This document shows, in pieces, positions 9,425 to 17,394 of a DNA stretch of 41,638 bases. The notes below the pieces were generated by a model, which had not been told where the DNA came from, searched no databases, and saw nothing but the letters and a program-made list of their open reading frames with translations. A program made the translations under genes and the position numbers. The stretch covers positions 1-41,638 of the forward strand of contig NZ_JABUZA010000040.1 of NCBI RefSeq assembly GCF_014897985.1, read 5' to 3'. Position 1 is the stretch's first letter. Every line of letters starts with the position of its first letter. This DNA is from Halomonas colorata. GTDB lineage: Bacteria > Pseudomonadota > Gammaproteobacteria > Pseudomonadales > Halomonadaceae.

Positions 9425-10029
9425 GCATTGGCTCCTGCTTTCCAGGCGGCGACCAGCGCCTGTGCCTGTTGGCTTACCTGAGACGCCGTTTGGCCTGGTT
9501 TGTATAGCGCGCTGCCCAGCCCGGCGCCATCCACGCCTGCCGCTTGCCAGGTAGCAAAGTTATCGATACCCACGCCGCCCACGGCATACAGCAGCGTGTC
9601 GCTGGGTAGCACGGCGCGCACCGCTTTCATGCCCTCAAGACCTACCTGAACGGCCGGGAATAGTTTTAGGCCCGTGGCACCAGCCTCCAGCGCATCGAAC
9701 GCTTCTGAAGGTGTGACAATGCCCGGCCAGCTGGCCATACCCAGTCGATGGGTTTCTTCAATCACGCTGGGGCGGCAGTTTGGCGAGACAATCAGGCGCC
9801 CGCCAGCAGCATGCACATCGCGCACCTGCGCGGGCGTGAGTACGGTGCCCGCGCCAATCACCGCTTGCTCGCCAACGGCATCTACCAGGCGGCGAATGCT
9901 CTCTAACGGGTCTGGAGAGTTGAGGGGCACTTCAATCTGCGTAATGCCTGCGGCAAGCACCGCGCGAGCAATCTCAACGACTTCATCGGGCGTTACACCG
10001 CGTAAAATACCGATCAAAGGTAACGTCAT
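9421..10029 (-). CDS. dgoA: 2-dehydro-3-deoxy-6-phosphogalactonate aldolase
   Basis: A 202-residue KDPGal aldolase, shorter than and distinct from the Eda at 5966. It shows IGILRGVTPDEV at the start, IGAGTVLTPAQV, the Schiff-base Lys in GLKLFPA and the YAVGGVG phosphate loop. It cleaves 2-keto-3-deoxy-6-phosphogalactonate into pyruvate and glyceraldehyde 3-phosphate, completing the De Ley-Doudoroff route. It lies between dgoK (42-bp gap) and the lactonase (4-base overlap). The DgoA assignment over a second Eda rests on context and on the ILRG start typical of DgoA. Confidence 0.92.
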   Translation of the reverse strand: MTLPLIGILRGVTPDEVVEIARAVLAAGITQIEVPLNSPDPLESIRRLVDAVGEQAVIGAGTVLTPAQVRDVHAAGGRLIVSPNCRPSVIEETHRLGMASWPGIVTPSEAFDALEAGATGLKLFPAVQVGLEGMKAVRAVLPSDTLLYAVGGVGIDNFATWQAAGVDGAGLGSALYKPGQTASQVSQQAQALVAAWKAGANA

Positions 10030-10071
10030 AGCACAATCTCTCCATTATCCGTTAGCATCAAGAAGACGGCC

Positions 10072-11097
10072 TTAGTGTGGCAGCGCCTGATGGGCAAGCT
10101 TAAGGCCTGCCAATACGGCGGTGTCGCCATCCAAATAGTGTGTCTGATAGCCGATAGCATTGAGCGCCATGGTGTAGCGCTGGCAAAGGGCCTGATTGCC
10201 TATCAGGGTGATCGGCTCATCGCTTGGGCGTGATTGGCAGGCACCGGATAGCTCAAGGCCGATGGCGAGCCCCGAAAGCCTAGCCGCGAGCACCGCTCCC
10301 CGCGTTTTGCCCACAGGCAACTCGCCGTCGAGTAAATCCTGCGCGCGCAGCCCAAAGAGGCAGCTACTAAACGTTTCGGGCGCGGCATGTGCTTCGCTCA
10401 CCGCGCCAATAAACGCCGCGCGGCAGGCGGGGTCATTTAGCGCATCGTTTCCAATTGAGTGCTTGAGAACCGACTGGTTGGCCAGCAGTTGATAGAGTTC
10501 ACCCGTAAGGTAGGTGGTGAACTGAGTTACCGCACCCGAGTCCAGGGTTGCCCATTTGGAATGGGTGCCCGGCAGGCAAGCAAGGCCGGAAAATTCAGGC
10601 GTATCGGCCACCAGGCCCGCAAGCTGGGTCTCTTCGCCGCGCATCACATCGAAATGCAGCGAACCACTGCGAGACTGGCTTAATCCGGGCAGCAGATAAA
10701 CGCGTAGCTGGCTGCCTGTCAGGGTGGGTATGACGGCCCCTTGACTGAGCTGATCCAAAGGCGTGGGCACCGGTAGGTAGGCCGCTTCCTGCCAGCCTTG
10801 TCGGGCGCCCGCCATGCCGCAAACCATCACTTCTACCCCGTTGCTTGTAGGCAGCCAGGGGCTAATCAGGCGCAGCAATTCAGCTTCGTACTCGTCGGGT
10901 TTAAGCGAGAGCATGCCTTTATCGCTGCTGCTTTGGGCAATAACGTTGCCTTGCTGATCCATCCCCCAGGCGCGCAGATTGCTCGAGCCCCAGTCAACCG
11001 CCACCCAGGCAAGCGGACGGCTCTGCTCGTTAGTCATCTCCGCGGCGCTAGTTTCTATGGAGTTAGCTTTTGTGGAGTTAGTTTCTGTGGATTGCAT
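10072..11097 (-). CDS. dgoK: 2-dehydro-3-deoxygalactonokinase
   Basis: A 341-residue DgoK-type sugar acid kinase that phosphorylates 2-keto-3-deoxygalactonate with ATP. The WVAVDWGSSNLRAW phosphate-1 motif starts at about residue 31, and MVCGMAGARQGWQE, CLPGTHSKW and the C-terminal LIGNQALCQRY region are family features. The first about 20 residues are a Ser/Thr/Glu-rich extension built from imperfect 15-bp repeats. An ATG at 11037 (MTNEQSRPLAW) is an equally plausible start that removes it. The gene sits 3 bp after dgoD and 42 bp before dgoA. Confidence 0.92.
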   Translation of the reverse strand: MQSTETNSTKANSIETSAAEMTNEQSRPLAWVAVDWGSSNLRAWGMDQQGNVIAQSSSDKGMLSLKPDEYEAELLRLISPWLPTSNGVEVMVCGMAGARQGWQEAAYLPVPTPLDQLSQGAVIPTLTGSQLRVYLLPGLSQSRSGSLHFDVMRGEETQLAGLVADTPEFSGLACLPGTHSKWATLDSGAVTQFTTYLTGELYQLLANQSVLKHSIGNDALNDPACRAAFIGAVSEAHAAPETFSSCLFGLRAQDLLDGELPVGKTRGAVLAARLSGLAIGLELSGACQSRPSDEPITLIGNQALCQRYTMALNAIGYQTHYLDGDTAVLAGLKLAHQALPH

Positions 11098-11100
11098 GGA

Positions 11101-12249
11101 TTACCACTCCGCAATTGAGCCATCTTCGTGGGTCCATACCGGGTTGCGCCAGCGGTGGCCGGTTTTGGCACGCTCTTCCACAAAGGCTTCGTCAATTTCA
11201 ACGCCCAGGCCCGGGCCTTGGGGAATGGCGCAGAAGCCGTCGGTGATACTCAAGGCCGTTTTATCCACCAGATAATCCAGTACATCGTTGCCCTGGTTAT
11301 AGTGGATGCCCATGCTTTGCTCTTGGATAAACGCATTGTGACTCACGGCATCCAACTGAAGAGAAGCGGCAAGCGTCAACGGCCCCAGCGGGCAGTGGGG
11401 GGCGAGCGCAACGTCATAAGCGGAGGCGAGTGCGGCAATCTTTAACCCCTCGCTGATACCGCCGCAGTGGGAAATATCGGGCTGGATAATATCGATCATG
11501 CCGTCCTGGAGTAGGTCGCGGAACTGAAAGCGGGTATGCAAGCGCTCACCGGTCGCCAGGGGATAGCCCAGCCCGCCGGCAATATCTTTCAAGCACGGCA
11601 GGTGCTCCGGTGCGACGGGTTCCTCGACAAACATGGGATGAAACGGCTCAAGCTCCCGCAGTAGCGCCTTGGCCATGGGGCGGTGAACGCGGCCGTGAAA
11701 ATCGATGCCGATACCCACATCAGGCCCAACGGCATCGCGCGCCTCACGAACCCGGGCTACGGCTTCATCAACCTTGCGGTGCGAGTCGACGATTTGCATT
11801 TCAGGCGTGCCGTTCATCTTGAAGGCGGTAAAGCCTTTTTCGACCAGTGCCTTGGCGCCTGCGCCTACGTCACTTGGGCGGTCGCCGCCGGTCCAGGCGT
11901 ACATACGCATTTTGTCGCGTACCGCGCCGCCTAGTAGCTGGTGGACGGGTACGCCCAGATCACGTCCTTTCAGATCCCAAAGGGCCTGGTCGATACCCGC
12001 TATGGCACTCATTAAAATAGGTCCGCCACGATAGAAACCGGCGCGGTAAAGCGTGTTCCAGAGATGTTCGATACGGTGCGGGTCCTGGCCGATCAGGTAG
12101 TCGGAAAGCTCATGCACTGCGGCTTCAACCGTGGCCGCGCGACCTTCTATTACCGGTTCGCCCCAGCCGTAGCAGCCTTCATCCGTTTCAATTTTAAGAA
12201 ATAGCCAGCGTGGCGGTACTTGCCAGGTCTTCAAGCGGGTAATTTTCAT
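11101..12249 (-). CDS. dgoD: D-galactonate dehydratase
   Basis: A 382-residue mandelate racemase/enolase-superfamily protein of exactly the expected DgoD length. The N-terminal [15 protein letters not shown], the catalytic-region [11 protein letters not shown] and [10 protein letters not shown] metal ligands, the [14 protein letters not shown] stretch and the His in [10 protein letters not shown] are all present. It dehydrates D-galactonate to 2-keto-3-deoxygalactonate. It is the first enzyme gene after dgoR (88-bp gap) in the leftward operon. Nothing is missing or broken. Confidence 0.95.
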   Translation of the reverse strand: MKITRLKTWQVPPRWLFLKIETDEGCYGWGEPVIEGRAATVEAAVHELSDYLIGQDPHRIEHLWNTLYRAGFYRGGPILMSAIAGIDQALWDLKGRDLGVPVHQLLGGAVRDKMRMYAWTGGDRPSDVGAGAKALVEKGFTAFKMNGTPEMQIVDSHRKVDEAVARVREARDAVGPDVGIGIDFHGRVHRPMAKALLRELEPFHPMFVEEPVAPEHLPCLKDIAGGLGYPLATGERLHTRFQFRDLLQDGMIDIIQPDISHCGGISEGLKIAALASAYDVALAPHCPLGPLTLAASLQLDAVSHNAFIQEQSMGIHYNQGNDVLDYLVDKTALSITDGFCAIPQGPGLGVEIDEAFVEERAKTGHRWRNPVWTHEDGSIAEW

Positions 12250-12337
12250 GTTTAGCTGTCCTCTTAAAGCGTCATTAGCGAAATAGTTATTTATGAGTTG
12301 GTTATTGGCGAATAATTAAGTAATGGGATAGCCATCA

Positions 12338-13057
12338 TTAACTGACAATGCCGAGATCAATAGCGGTACGCCGCAACACCTCGCGGGCGGCAGTCTCGGC
12401 GGCGTGAGCATCGCAGGCTTTAATGGCTTCCAGCACGTGGCGATGGCGCGTCAGGCTGTCGTCCAGCGTTTTGATATCGTGCTGTGAGCGGTGCACCAGC
12501 GCCATGATAGAAGGGCGCAGTAAATGCCCCATTTGCCGCCAGACCAGGTTGTGGGTGGCGCGGTAAGTGGCGTCATGGAAGGCAACGTCATATTCAGCAT
12601 GTTGGGCACGAGCGTCAGGGTTGCCTGCCGAGCGGCGCATGCCTTCAAAGGCCGCTTCAAGCCGGGCGATATCCTCCGCGCTTGCCGCTTGGGCCGCTAA
12701 GCCGGCAACGGTAGGCTCGGCTGAAAAGCGAAACGCGTAAATCGCGCGTACCAGCTGAGGGTCCAGGTTGACCAGTCCCGTCATCCACTCACTCATCAGT
12801 GGATCAAGCAGGTGCCATTCACCCATCTCACGTACCAGCGTGCCGCGGCCTGCCGTGCGCTCTAAAAGGCCGGTAGCCGTTAAGCTGGCTAACGCATTAC
12901 GCACCTGGTTGCGGCTAACGACAAAATGTTTGCCTATATCCAACTCTTTGGGAAACAGGTCACCGGGCTGCCAGTGCCCGGCTAGCAGTGCTCTGGCGAG
13001 TAGGCGTGCCAGGTTTTCAGCCCCACCGGGGTGGGAGGGTAAGGCATCTAGCGTCAT
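12338..13057 (-). CDS. dgoR: GntR/FadR-family regulator of galactonate genes
   Basis: A 239-residue FadR-subfamily GntR repressor. The N-terminal winged helix (about residues 15-80) has PGDLFPKELDIGKHFVVSRNQVRNAL and GLLERTAGRGTLV, followed by an all-helical FCD ligand-binding domain with conserved Asp and His (DVAFHDATYRA, HRHVLEAI). By position it is DgoR, which is released by galactonate. A perfect 15-bp palindrome 41-55 bp upstream of its ATG is the likely autoregulatory operator, with a copy upstream of the symporter gene. It heads the leftward dgo operon. Confidence 0.88.
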   Translation of the reverse strand: MTLDALPSHPGGAENLARLLARALLAGHWQPGDLFPKELDIGKHFVVSRNQVRNALASLTATGLLERTAGRGTLVREMGEWHLLDPLMSEWMTGLVNLDPQLVRAIYAFRFSAEPTVAGLAAQAASAEDIARLEAAFEGMRRSAGNPDARAQHAEYDVAFHDATYRATHNLVWRQMGHLLRPSIMALVHRSQHDIKTLDDSLTRHRHVLEAIKACDAHAAETAAREVLRRTAIDLGIVS

Positions 13058-13097
13058 GGCATGTCTCAGTAAATGACGATCATGCCTAGAGCTTATT

Positions 13098-13112
13098 AAA
13101 TGTCTGACATTT
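13098..13112. promoter_or_regulatory. Putative DgoR autoregulatory operator
   Basis: AAATGTCTGACATTT is a perfect palindrome (7+1+7) with a GTCTGAC core of GT-N3-AC type. It lies upstream of dgoR, and its central 11 bp is the reverse complement of the site at 6771-6781. The pair suggests one regulon comprising the dgo operon and the symporter. Confidence 0.65.
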
Positions 13113-13196
13113 TAACAAGCAGACGAAAGTTGGTATGCAAAGAGCTGCAAGTGGTTAGGAACAGTTGTTATGAACGGTCGGTCTAGACAGGGCGCT

Positions 13197-14159
13197 TTAA
13201 AGCGCCCGCAGTGCGTCAATATCTGTTTGGGTAGGCAAGGCGGCGTAGGCGCCCGGGCGGGTAACGGCGTGCGCGCCGCAGCGGCAGGCTAACGCTACCG
13301 CCGCGTTTAGGAAGGCATGATCTTCATGCCAGCCGTGTGCAATTCCATATTGGGAGAGCTCTGCCAGCAGGCCGCCAATAAAGGCATCGCCACCTGCTGT
13401 TGTATCGACGGCCTGTACGCTGGGCGGCGCAATGCGCTGTCCGAGGGCGGCGCTTTTGAGCACAACGTCATTCGGGCCGTCAGTGATAAGAATGACCTTT
13501 ACGCCAGCATCCAGGCGCTGAGCCAGCCACGCATCCTGAGTCTGCTCGCCGCGCAGGTAGTCAACCTCCTCAAGAGATACCTTAAGCAGCTCGGCAGTGT
13601 CTAAAAGCTGGGTCACCAAGCCCGTATCGGCCGCGGCATCTGCCCATAAGTTATGCCGCAGGTTGGCATCCACGCTAACCAGGCAGCCCGACTGCTTGGC
13701 CATTTTTGCCAGAGCAAGAGTGGTTTCGGCAATTTCTGGGTCGGTGAGGCTATTGCTGCATAGGTGAACAATGGCCGGTTTTTCAAATACCCCTGGCGGC
13801 AAATGATGAAGGCGGTAGAGCAGGTCGGCAGCCGGTGGGCGGTAGAAATCAAAGGTGCGCTCGCCCTGAGCATCACGTGAGACAAACGCGAGCGCCGTAC
13901 GGGCTGCTTTGGTCAGCACAACGCCGTGGGTATTGACGCCGTGACTATCAAGTTCGCGAATCAGAAAGTGGCCAAACGTGTCATCGCCCACCATGCCTAA
14001 AAAACAGCTGGGTACTCCCAGGCGAGCACAGGCAACCGCCACATTAGCGGGTGCGCCGCCAGCGTAGGGGGTGAAGGTTTCCTGATGATCGTGTGTATCC
14101 CCCAGGCGACTAGAGAGCATATCGACGAGCGCTTCGCCAAAGGTAATCACAGAAATCAT
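13197..14159 (-). CDS. PfkB-family fructokinase
   Basis: A 320-residue ribokinase-like sugar kinase. It has the first PfkB signature (YAGGAPANVAVACARLG), the VDANLRHNLW segment typical of bacterial fructokinases and a second signature DTTAGGDAFIGGLL containing the catalytic Asp; the usual TTGAGD is TTAGGD here. It probably forms fructose 6-phosphate from fructose and ATP. It is 60 bp after glk in the same direction and is likely co-transcribed with edd-glk, feeding hexoses into the ED route. 2-keto-3-deoxygluconate kinase is an alternative PfkB activity, less likely given the fructokinase-type motifs. Confidence 0.8.
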   Translation of the reverse strand: MISVITFGEALVDMLSSRLGDTHDHQETFTPYAGGAPANVAVACARLGVPSCFLGMVGDDTFGHFLIRELDSHGVNTHGVVLTKAARTALAFVSRDAQGERTFDFYRPPAADLLYRLHHLPPGVFEKPAIVHLCSNSLTDPEIAETTLALAKMAKQSGCLVSVDANLRHNLWADAAADTGLVTQLLDTAELLKVSLEEVDYLRGEQTQDAWLAQRLDAGVKVILITDGPNDVVLKSAALGQRIAPPSVQAVDTTAGGDAFIGGLLAELSQYGIAHGWHEDHAFLNAAVALACRCGAHAVTRPGAYAALPTQTDIDALRAL

Positions 14160-14219
14160 GGGCGTTCCTTGTTGTTATATTAGTTATTAGACGATAGATA
14201 TTCGGTGTTGACCTGGGTG

Positions 14220-15188
14220 TTAAAACACTTCTTCGTTGTGCAACGCTTCGGCCGCGCCCAATAAACCGGTCCAGGGAGCGGTGACGACCCATATGGGGAT
14301 ATCAGCGTTATAGGAACCCATGCGGCCTTTATTGATATACGCGCTGCAGAGTTCGCTTTTCGGCAGCCAGTCCAGCAGGCGGGGAATGATGCCGCCACAT
14401 AGATAAACCCCGCCGCGCGCGCCCATGGTCAGCGTTGCGTCGCCACATACATCGCCCAGGATTTTTAGAAACCGCAGCAGCGTCCGGCAAGCGATTTCAT
14501 CACCCTGGTTAGCGGCCTGAGTGACTTCGGCCGCGGTGGTAAAACCTGACGCTACGCCATCAAGGGCACAGTGCGCGGCATAAAGATCCACGATTCCCTG
14601 ACCGCACAGCATGCGTTCTACACTTACGCGTGAATAGTGCTTGTGCAGCTCATCAAGCAGCTTACGCTCGTAGGTGTCGGTGGGCGCAAACGTCACGTGG
14701 CCGCCTTCCGTAGGTAGCGGGACCCAGGCGTGCAGCCCAGGAAATACGCCCGCGACCCCCAATCCTGTACCCGGGCCGATCACCAAACGCGAGGCATGCG
14801 CTTGGGTGGTGCCGGCCTTTACTTCCACTAGATCCTGTTCAGGCACGTGGGGAATGCCGAGCGCCTGTGCAGTAAAGTCATTAATGACCTTAAAAAGTGA
14901 CAGGTTCAGCGCCTGCTGAACCTCGCTTTTTAAAAACTGCCAGTGGTTGTTGGTCATTTTGACCTGCTCGGCGTGTACCGGGCAGGCAAACGCCAAACAG
15001 GCTTCGGTGGGCGCGTTATTGCCGGTAGCGCCCACCTGACTTAAGTAGTCCTGAGCAGCTTCAACCACACCTGGATAGTCGGCGCAGGGCAAATTGATAA
15101 TCTGCTGGGGGGCCGTTTGCCCCGGGGTTACTAACGCGAAACGAGCGTTAGTTCCCCCGATATCGCCAATGAGAGCGGGTCGGCTCAT
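14220..15188 (-). CDS. glk: Glucokinase
   Basis: A 322-residue bacterial Glk of the ROK-unrelated group A type, matching the usual length (about 320). The N-terminal [14 protein letters not shown] is the phosphate-1 motif, with [13 protein letters not shown] as the catalytic Asp region, [10 protein letters not shown] and [11 protein letters not shown] as the sugar and adenosine regions, and [10 protein letters not shown] near the C-terminus. It phosphorylates glucose to glucose 6-phosphate in the cytoplasm. The start overlaps the edd stop (ATGA), so the two are translationally coupled. It is likely under the same HexR-like control as edd. Confidence 0.94.
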   Translation of the reverse strand: MSRPALIGDIGGTNARFALVTPGQTAPQQIINLPCADYPGVVEAAQDYLSQVGATGNNAPTEACLAFACPVHAEQVKMTNNHWQFLKSEVQQALNLSLFKVINDFTAQALGIPHVPEQDLVEVKAGTTQAHASRLVIGPGTGLGVAGVFPGLHAWVPLPTEGGHVTFAPTDTYERKLLDELHKHYSRVSVERMLCGQGIVDLYAAHCALDGVASGFTTAAEVTQAANQGDEIACRTLLRFLKILGDVCGDATLTMGARGGVYLCGGIIPRLLDWLPKSELCSAYINKGRMGSYNADIPIWVVTAPWTGLLGAAEALHNEEVF

Positions 15189-17077
15189 TGGTCCTCCTGC
15201 TCAATTTTTTCAAGCTCGCGCGACAGCACTTCGGCTTCGAAGCCGCCAAACACACCGGCGCCTTCTTCGGCTTTGGTCGCCAGGTGGCGGAAGCCGCCAA
15301 ATAGTTCACGGCCCATGCCGAAGTGACTGTGTTCAAGATTGACCTGTGCACAGGGGCGGGCATTGAACGTGGCGGCATCCACCAGCACGTTAAGCTCGCC
15401 GGTTTCGGCATCCAGGCGCACGATATCGCCATCCTGAAGCTTGGATAACGGCCCGCGATCAACCGCCTCCGGCGTTACATGAATGGCGGCAGGCACTTTG
15501 CCCGATGCGCCCGACATACGGCCATCGGTGACCAGGGCAACTTTAAAGCCCTTGTCCTGCAACACGCCCAAAAACGGCGTGAGCTTGTGAAGTTCGGGCA
15601 TGCCGTTGGCTTTAGGGCCCTGGAAGCGCACCACGACGATCACATCGCGATCCAGCTGGCCGGATTCAAACGCCGCTTTGACCTGATTCTGGTCATCAAA
15701 CAGCTGAACCGGCGCTTCTACCACGCGGTGGGCCTGCTTGACGGCGGAAATCTTGATCACGCCCCGACCCAGGTTGCCGTCCAGCACGGTAAGCCCGCCG
15801 GTGGGTGAGAAGGGATTGCTGACCGGGCGGAGTACCTCTGAATCAAGGCTTGATTCAGGCCCTTCGCGCCAGGTGAGCTTGCCGTCTTCAAGGAAAGGCT
15901 CCTGGGTGTAGGCGCTCATGTCGGTGCCAAACACCGTAGGAATGTCGCCATGCATAAGCCCGGCTTGAAGCAGCTCGCGAATCAGCAGGCTCATGCCGCC
16001 GGCCGCCTGGAAGTGGTTCACATCCGCCTGGCCGTTGGGGTAGATACGCGTCATGCTGGGCACTACCGCTGAAAGCTCGGTGAAGTCATCCCAGTTGATG
16101 GTAATACCCGCCGCCGCCGCCATGGCGACCAGGTGCAAGGTATGGTTGGTAGAGCCGCCGGAGGCCAGCAGGCCGACCATGGCATTGACGATGGCACGTT
16201 CGTCGATCTGCTTGTAGAACGGGCGATAGTTGCCGCTCTGCTCGGTATTGCGAATCGCCTGCTCGGTGGCGTAGCGGGTGAGTGCTTCACGCAAAGGTGT
16301 GCCGGGGTTAACAAACGACGCGCCGGGCAGGTGCAGGCCCATCATTTCCATCATCAGCTGGTTGGAGTTGGCGGTGCCGTAGAAGGTGCAGGTGCCAGGG
16401 CTGTGGTACGACTGGGATTCGGCCTCCAGCAGTTCGTCTCGGCCAACCTTGCCTTCCGCATAGAGCTGGCGCACCCGGGCTTTTTCATCGTTGGGCAGGC
16501 CGGTCGTCATCGGCCCGCCAGGCACAAAGATGGCCGGTAGATGGCCAAAGCGCGCGGCACCAATAAATAGCCCAGGCACGATCTTGTCGCAGATCCCCAG
16601 ATACAGCGTCGCATCGAACATGTTGTGGGAAAGCGCGACGGCTGTTGCCATGGCAATCACATCGCGGGAGAAAAGCGATAGCTCCATGCCGGGCTGGCCC
16701 TGGGTCACGCCGTCGCACATGGCGGGCACGCCGCCGGCAAACTGGGCGGTTGAACCCATTCCCCGGGCGGCTTCTTTAATAACCGCGGGGTAATCTTCAA
16801 AGGGCCGATGGGCTGACAGCATATCGTTATACGACGATACGATGCCCACGTTGGCGCTATTGGTTAACTTGAGGCGGCCTTTATCGGTAGGTACGTCACA
16901 ACCGGCAAAGCCGTGCGCCAGGTTTCCGCAGGAAAGCTCACCACGGTGCACGCCTTGCTTATGCTGGTCGGCCATATGCGCTTCGTAAAGCGCACGCCGC
17001 TGCCGGGAACGCTCGCGTATACGTTGAGTAACCTCGGCGACGGTGGTATTTAACGTAGCAGGTGTTGGGCTCGGCAT
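15185..17077 (-). CDS. edd: 6-phosphogluconate dehydratase
   Basis: A 630-residue IlvD/Edd-family dehydratase, slightly longer than the usual about 605 because of a charged C-terminal tail. It converts 6-phosphogluconate to KDPG using a [4Fe-4S] cluster. The cluster-type cysteines are visible in [26 protein letters not shown] and the [13 protein letters not shown] segment, and [16 protein letters not shown] is the conserved C-terminal motif. It heads the leftward edd-glk-fructokinase group. Two HexR-like palindromes and a tandem repeat lie upstream. Together with zwf, pgl and eda the full ED pathway from glucose is encoded here. Confidence 0.95.
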   Translation of the reverse strand: MPSPTPATLNTTVAEVTQRIRERSRQRRALYEAHMADQHKQGVHRGELSCGNLAHGFAGCDVPTDKGRLKLTNSANVGIVSSYNDMLSAHRPFEDYPAVIKEAARGMGSTAQFAGGVPAMCDGVTQGQPGMELSLFSRDVIAMATAVALSHNMFDATLYLGICDKIVPGLFIGAARFGHLPAIFVPGGPMTTGLPNDEKARVRQLYAEGKVGRDELLEAESQSYHSPGTCTFYGTANSNQLMMEMMGLHLPGASFVNPGTPLREALTRYATEQAIRNTEQSGNYRPFYKQIDERAIVNAMVGLLASGGSTNHTLHLVAMAAAAGITINWDDFTELSAVVPSMTRIYPNGQADVNHFQAAGGMSLLIRELLQAGLMHGDIPTVFGTDMSAYTQEPFLEDGKLTWREGPESSLDSEVLRPVSNPFSPTGGLTVLDGNLGRGVIKISAVKQAHRVVEAPVQLFDDQNQVKAAFESGQLDRDVIVVVRFQGPKANGMPELHKLTPFLGVLQDKGFKVALVTDGRMSGASGKVPAAIHVTPEAVDRGPLSKLQDGDIVRLDAETGELNVLVDAATFNARPCAQVNLEHSHFGMGRELFGGFRHLATKAEEGAGVFGGFEAEVLSRELEKIEQEDQ

Positions 17078-17111
17078 AAGGACCTCTGCATGATAGAAAC
17101 GGCACGATTTG

Positions 17112-17126
17112 TGTAGTTATTTTACA
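17112..17126. promoter_or_regulatory. HexR-like operator upstream of edd
   Basis: TGTAGTTATTTTACA keeps the TGTA/TACA arms of the HexR consensus with an AT-rich centre. It lies 35 bp upstream of the edd ATG, where a bound repressor would overlap the transcription start. It resembles the zwf site at 3659. Confidence 0.7.
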
Positions 17127-17174
17127 TACTAATGCGCGAAATTAAGAGTTTTAAAAGCGTAACAGAACCAATCG

Positions 17175-17189
17175 CGTAGTTTTATTACT
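17175..17189. promoter_or_regulatory. Second, weaker HexR-like site upstream of edd
   Basis: CGTAGTTTTATTACT matches the HexR core GTARTTNNATTAC but lacks the outer T and A. Its start is 63 bp from that of the stronger site, close to six helical turns, so cooperative binding or looping is conceivable. This is a weak call by eye. Confidence 0.4.
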
Positions 17190-17193
17190 CTAT

Positions 17194-17272
17194 GTTGATA
17201 AAAACGGTTGATAAAAACGGTTGGTAAGACAGTTGATAAAAACAGCTGGTAAAGACAGTTGGTAAAAGAACG
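17194..17272. repeat. Six-unit tandem minisatellite upstream of edd
   Basis: Six imperfect head-to-tail copies of a 12-15 bp unit of the form GTTGATAAAAACG or GTTGGTAAAGACA fill this stretch. The first two units are identical 13-mers and the rest vary. It is not coding in any evident frame and lies immediately beyond the second HexR-like site. Function is unknown; it may affect promoter spacing or DNA curvature through phased A tracts. Confidence 0.8.
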
Positions 17273-17287
17273 TCTTGCTCATTAAAA

Positions 17288-17321
17288 GCTAACCACGTGC
17301 AGTGCACTTCACGTGGTTAGC
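17288..17321 (-). terminator. Terminator after the RND operon
   Basis: A perfect 12-bp inverted repeat GCTAACCACGTG / CACGTGGTTAGC with a 10-base loop. Read on the minus strand it is followed by TTTT, so it fits termination of the leftward RND efflux operon ending at 17395. Confidence 0.7.
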
Positions 17322-17394
17322 CCAGCGTAGGCCTCTGAATGAAACCTAGTATAGCGTATGCCGGTGCTCTCTCAGGCAATGCCGCCCCATAAGG

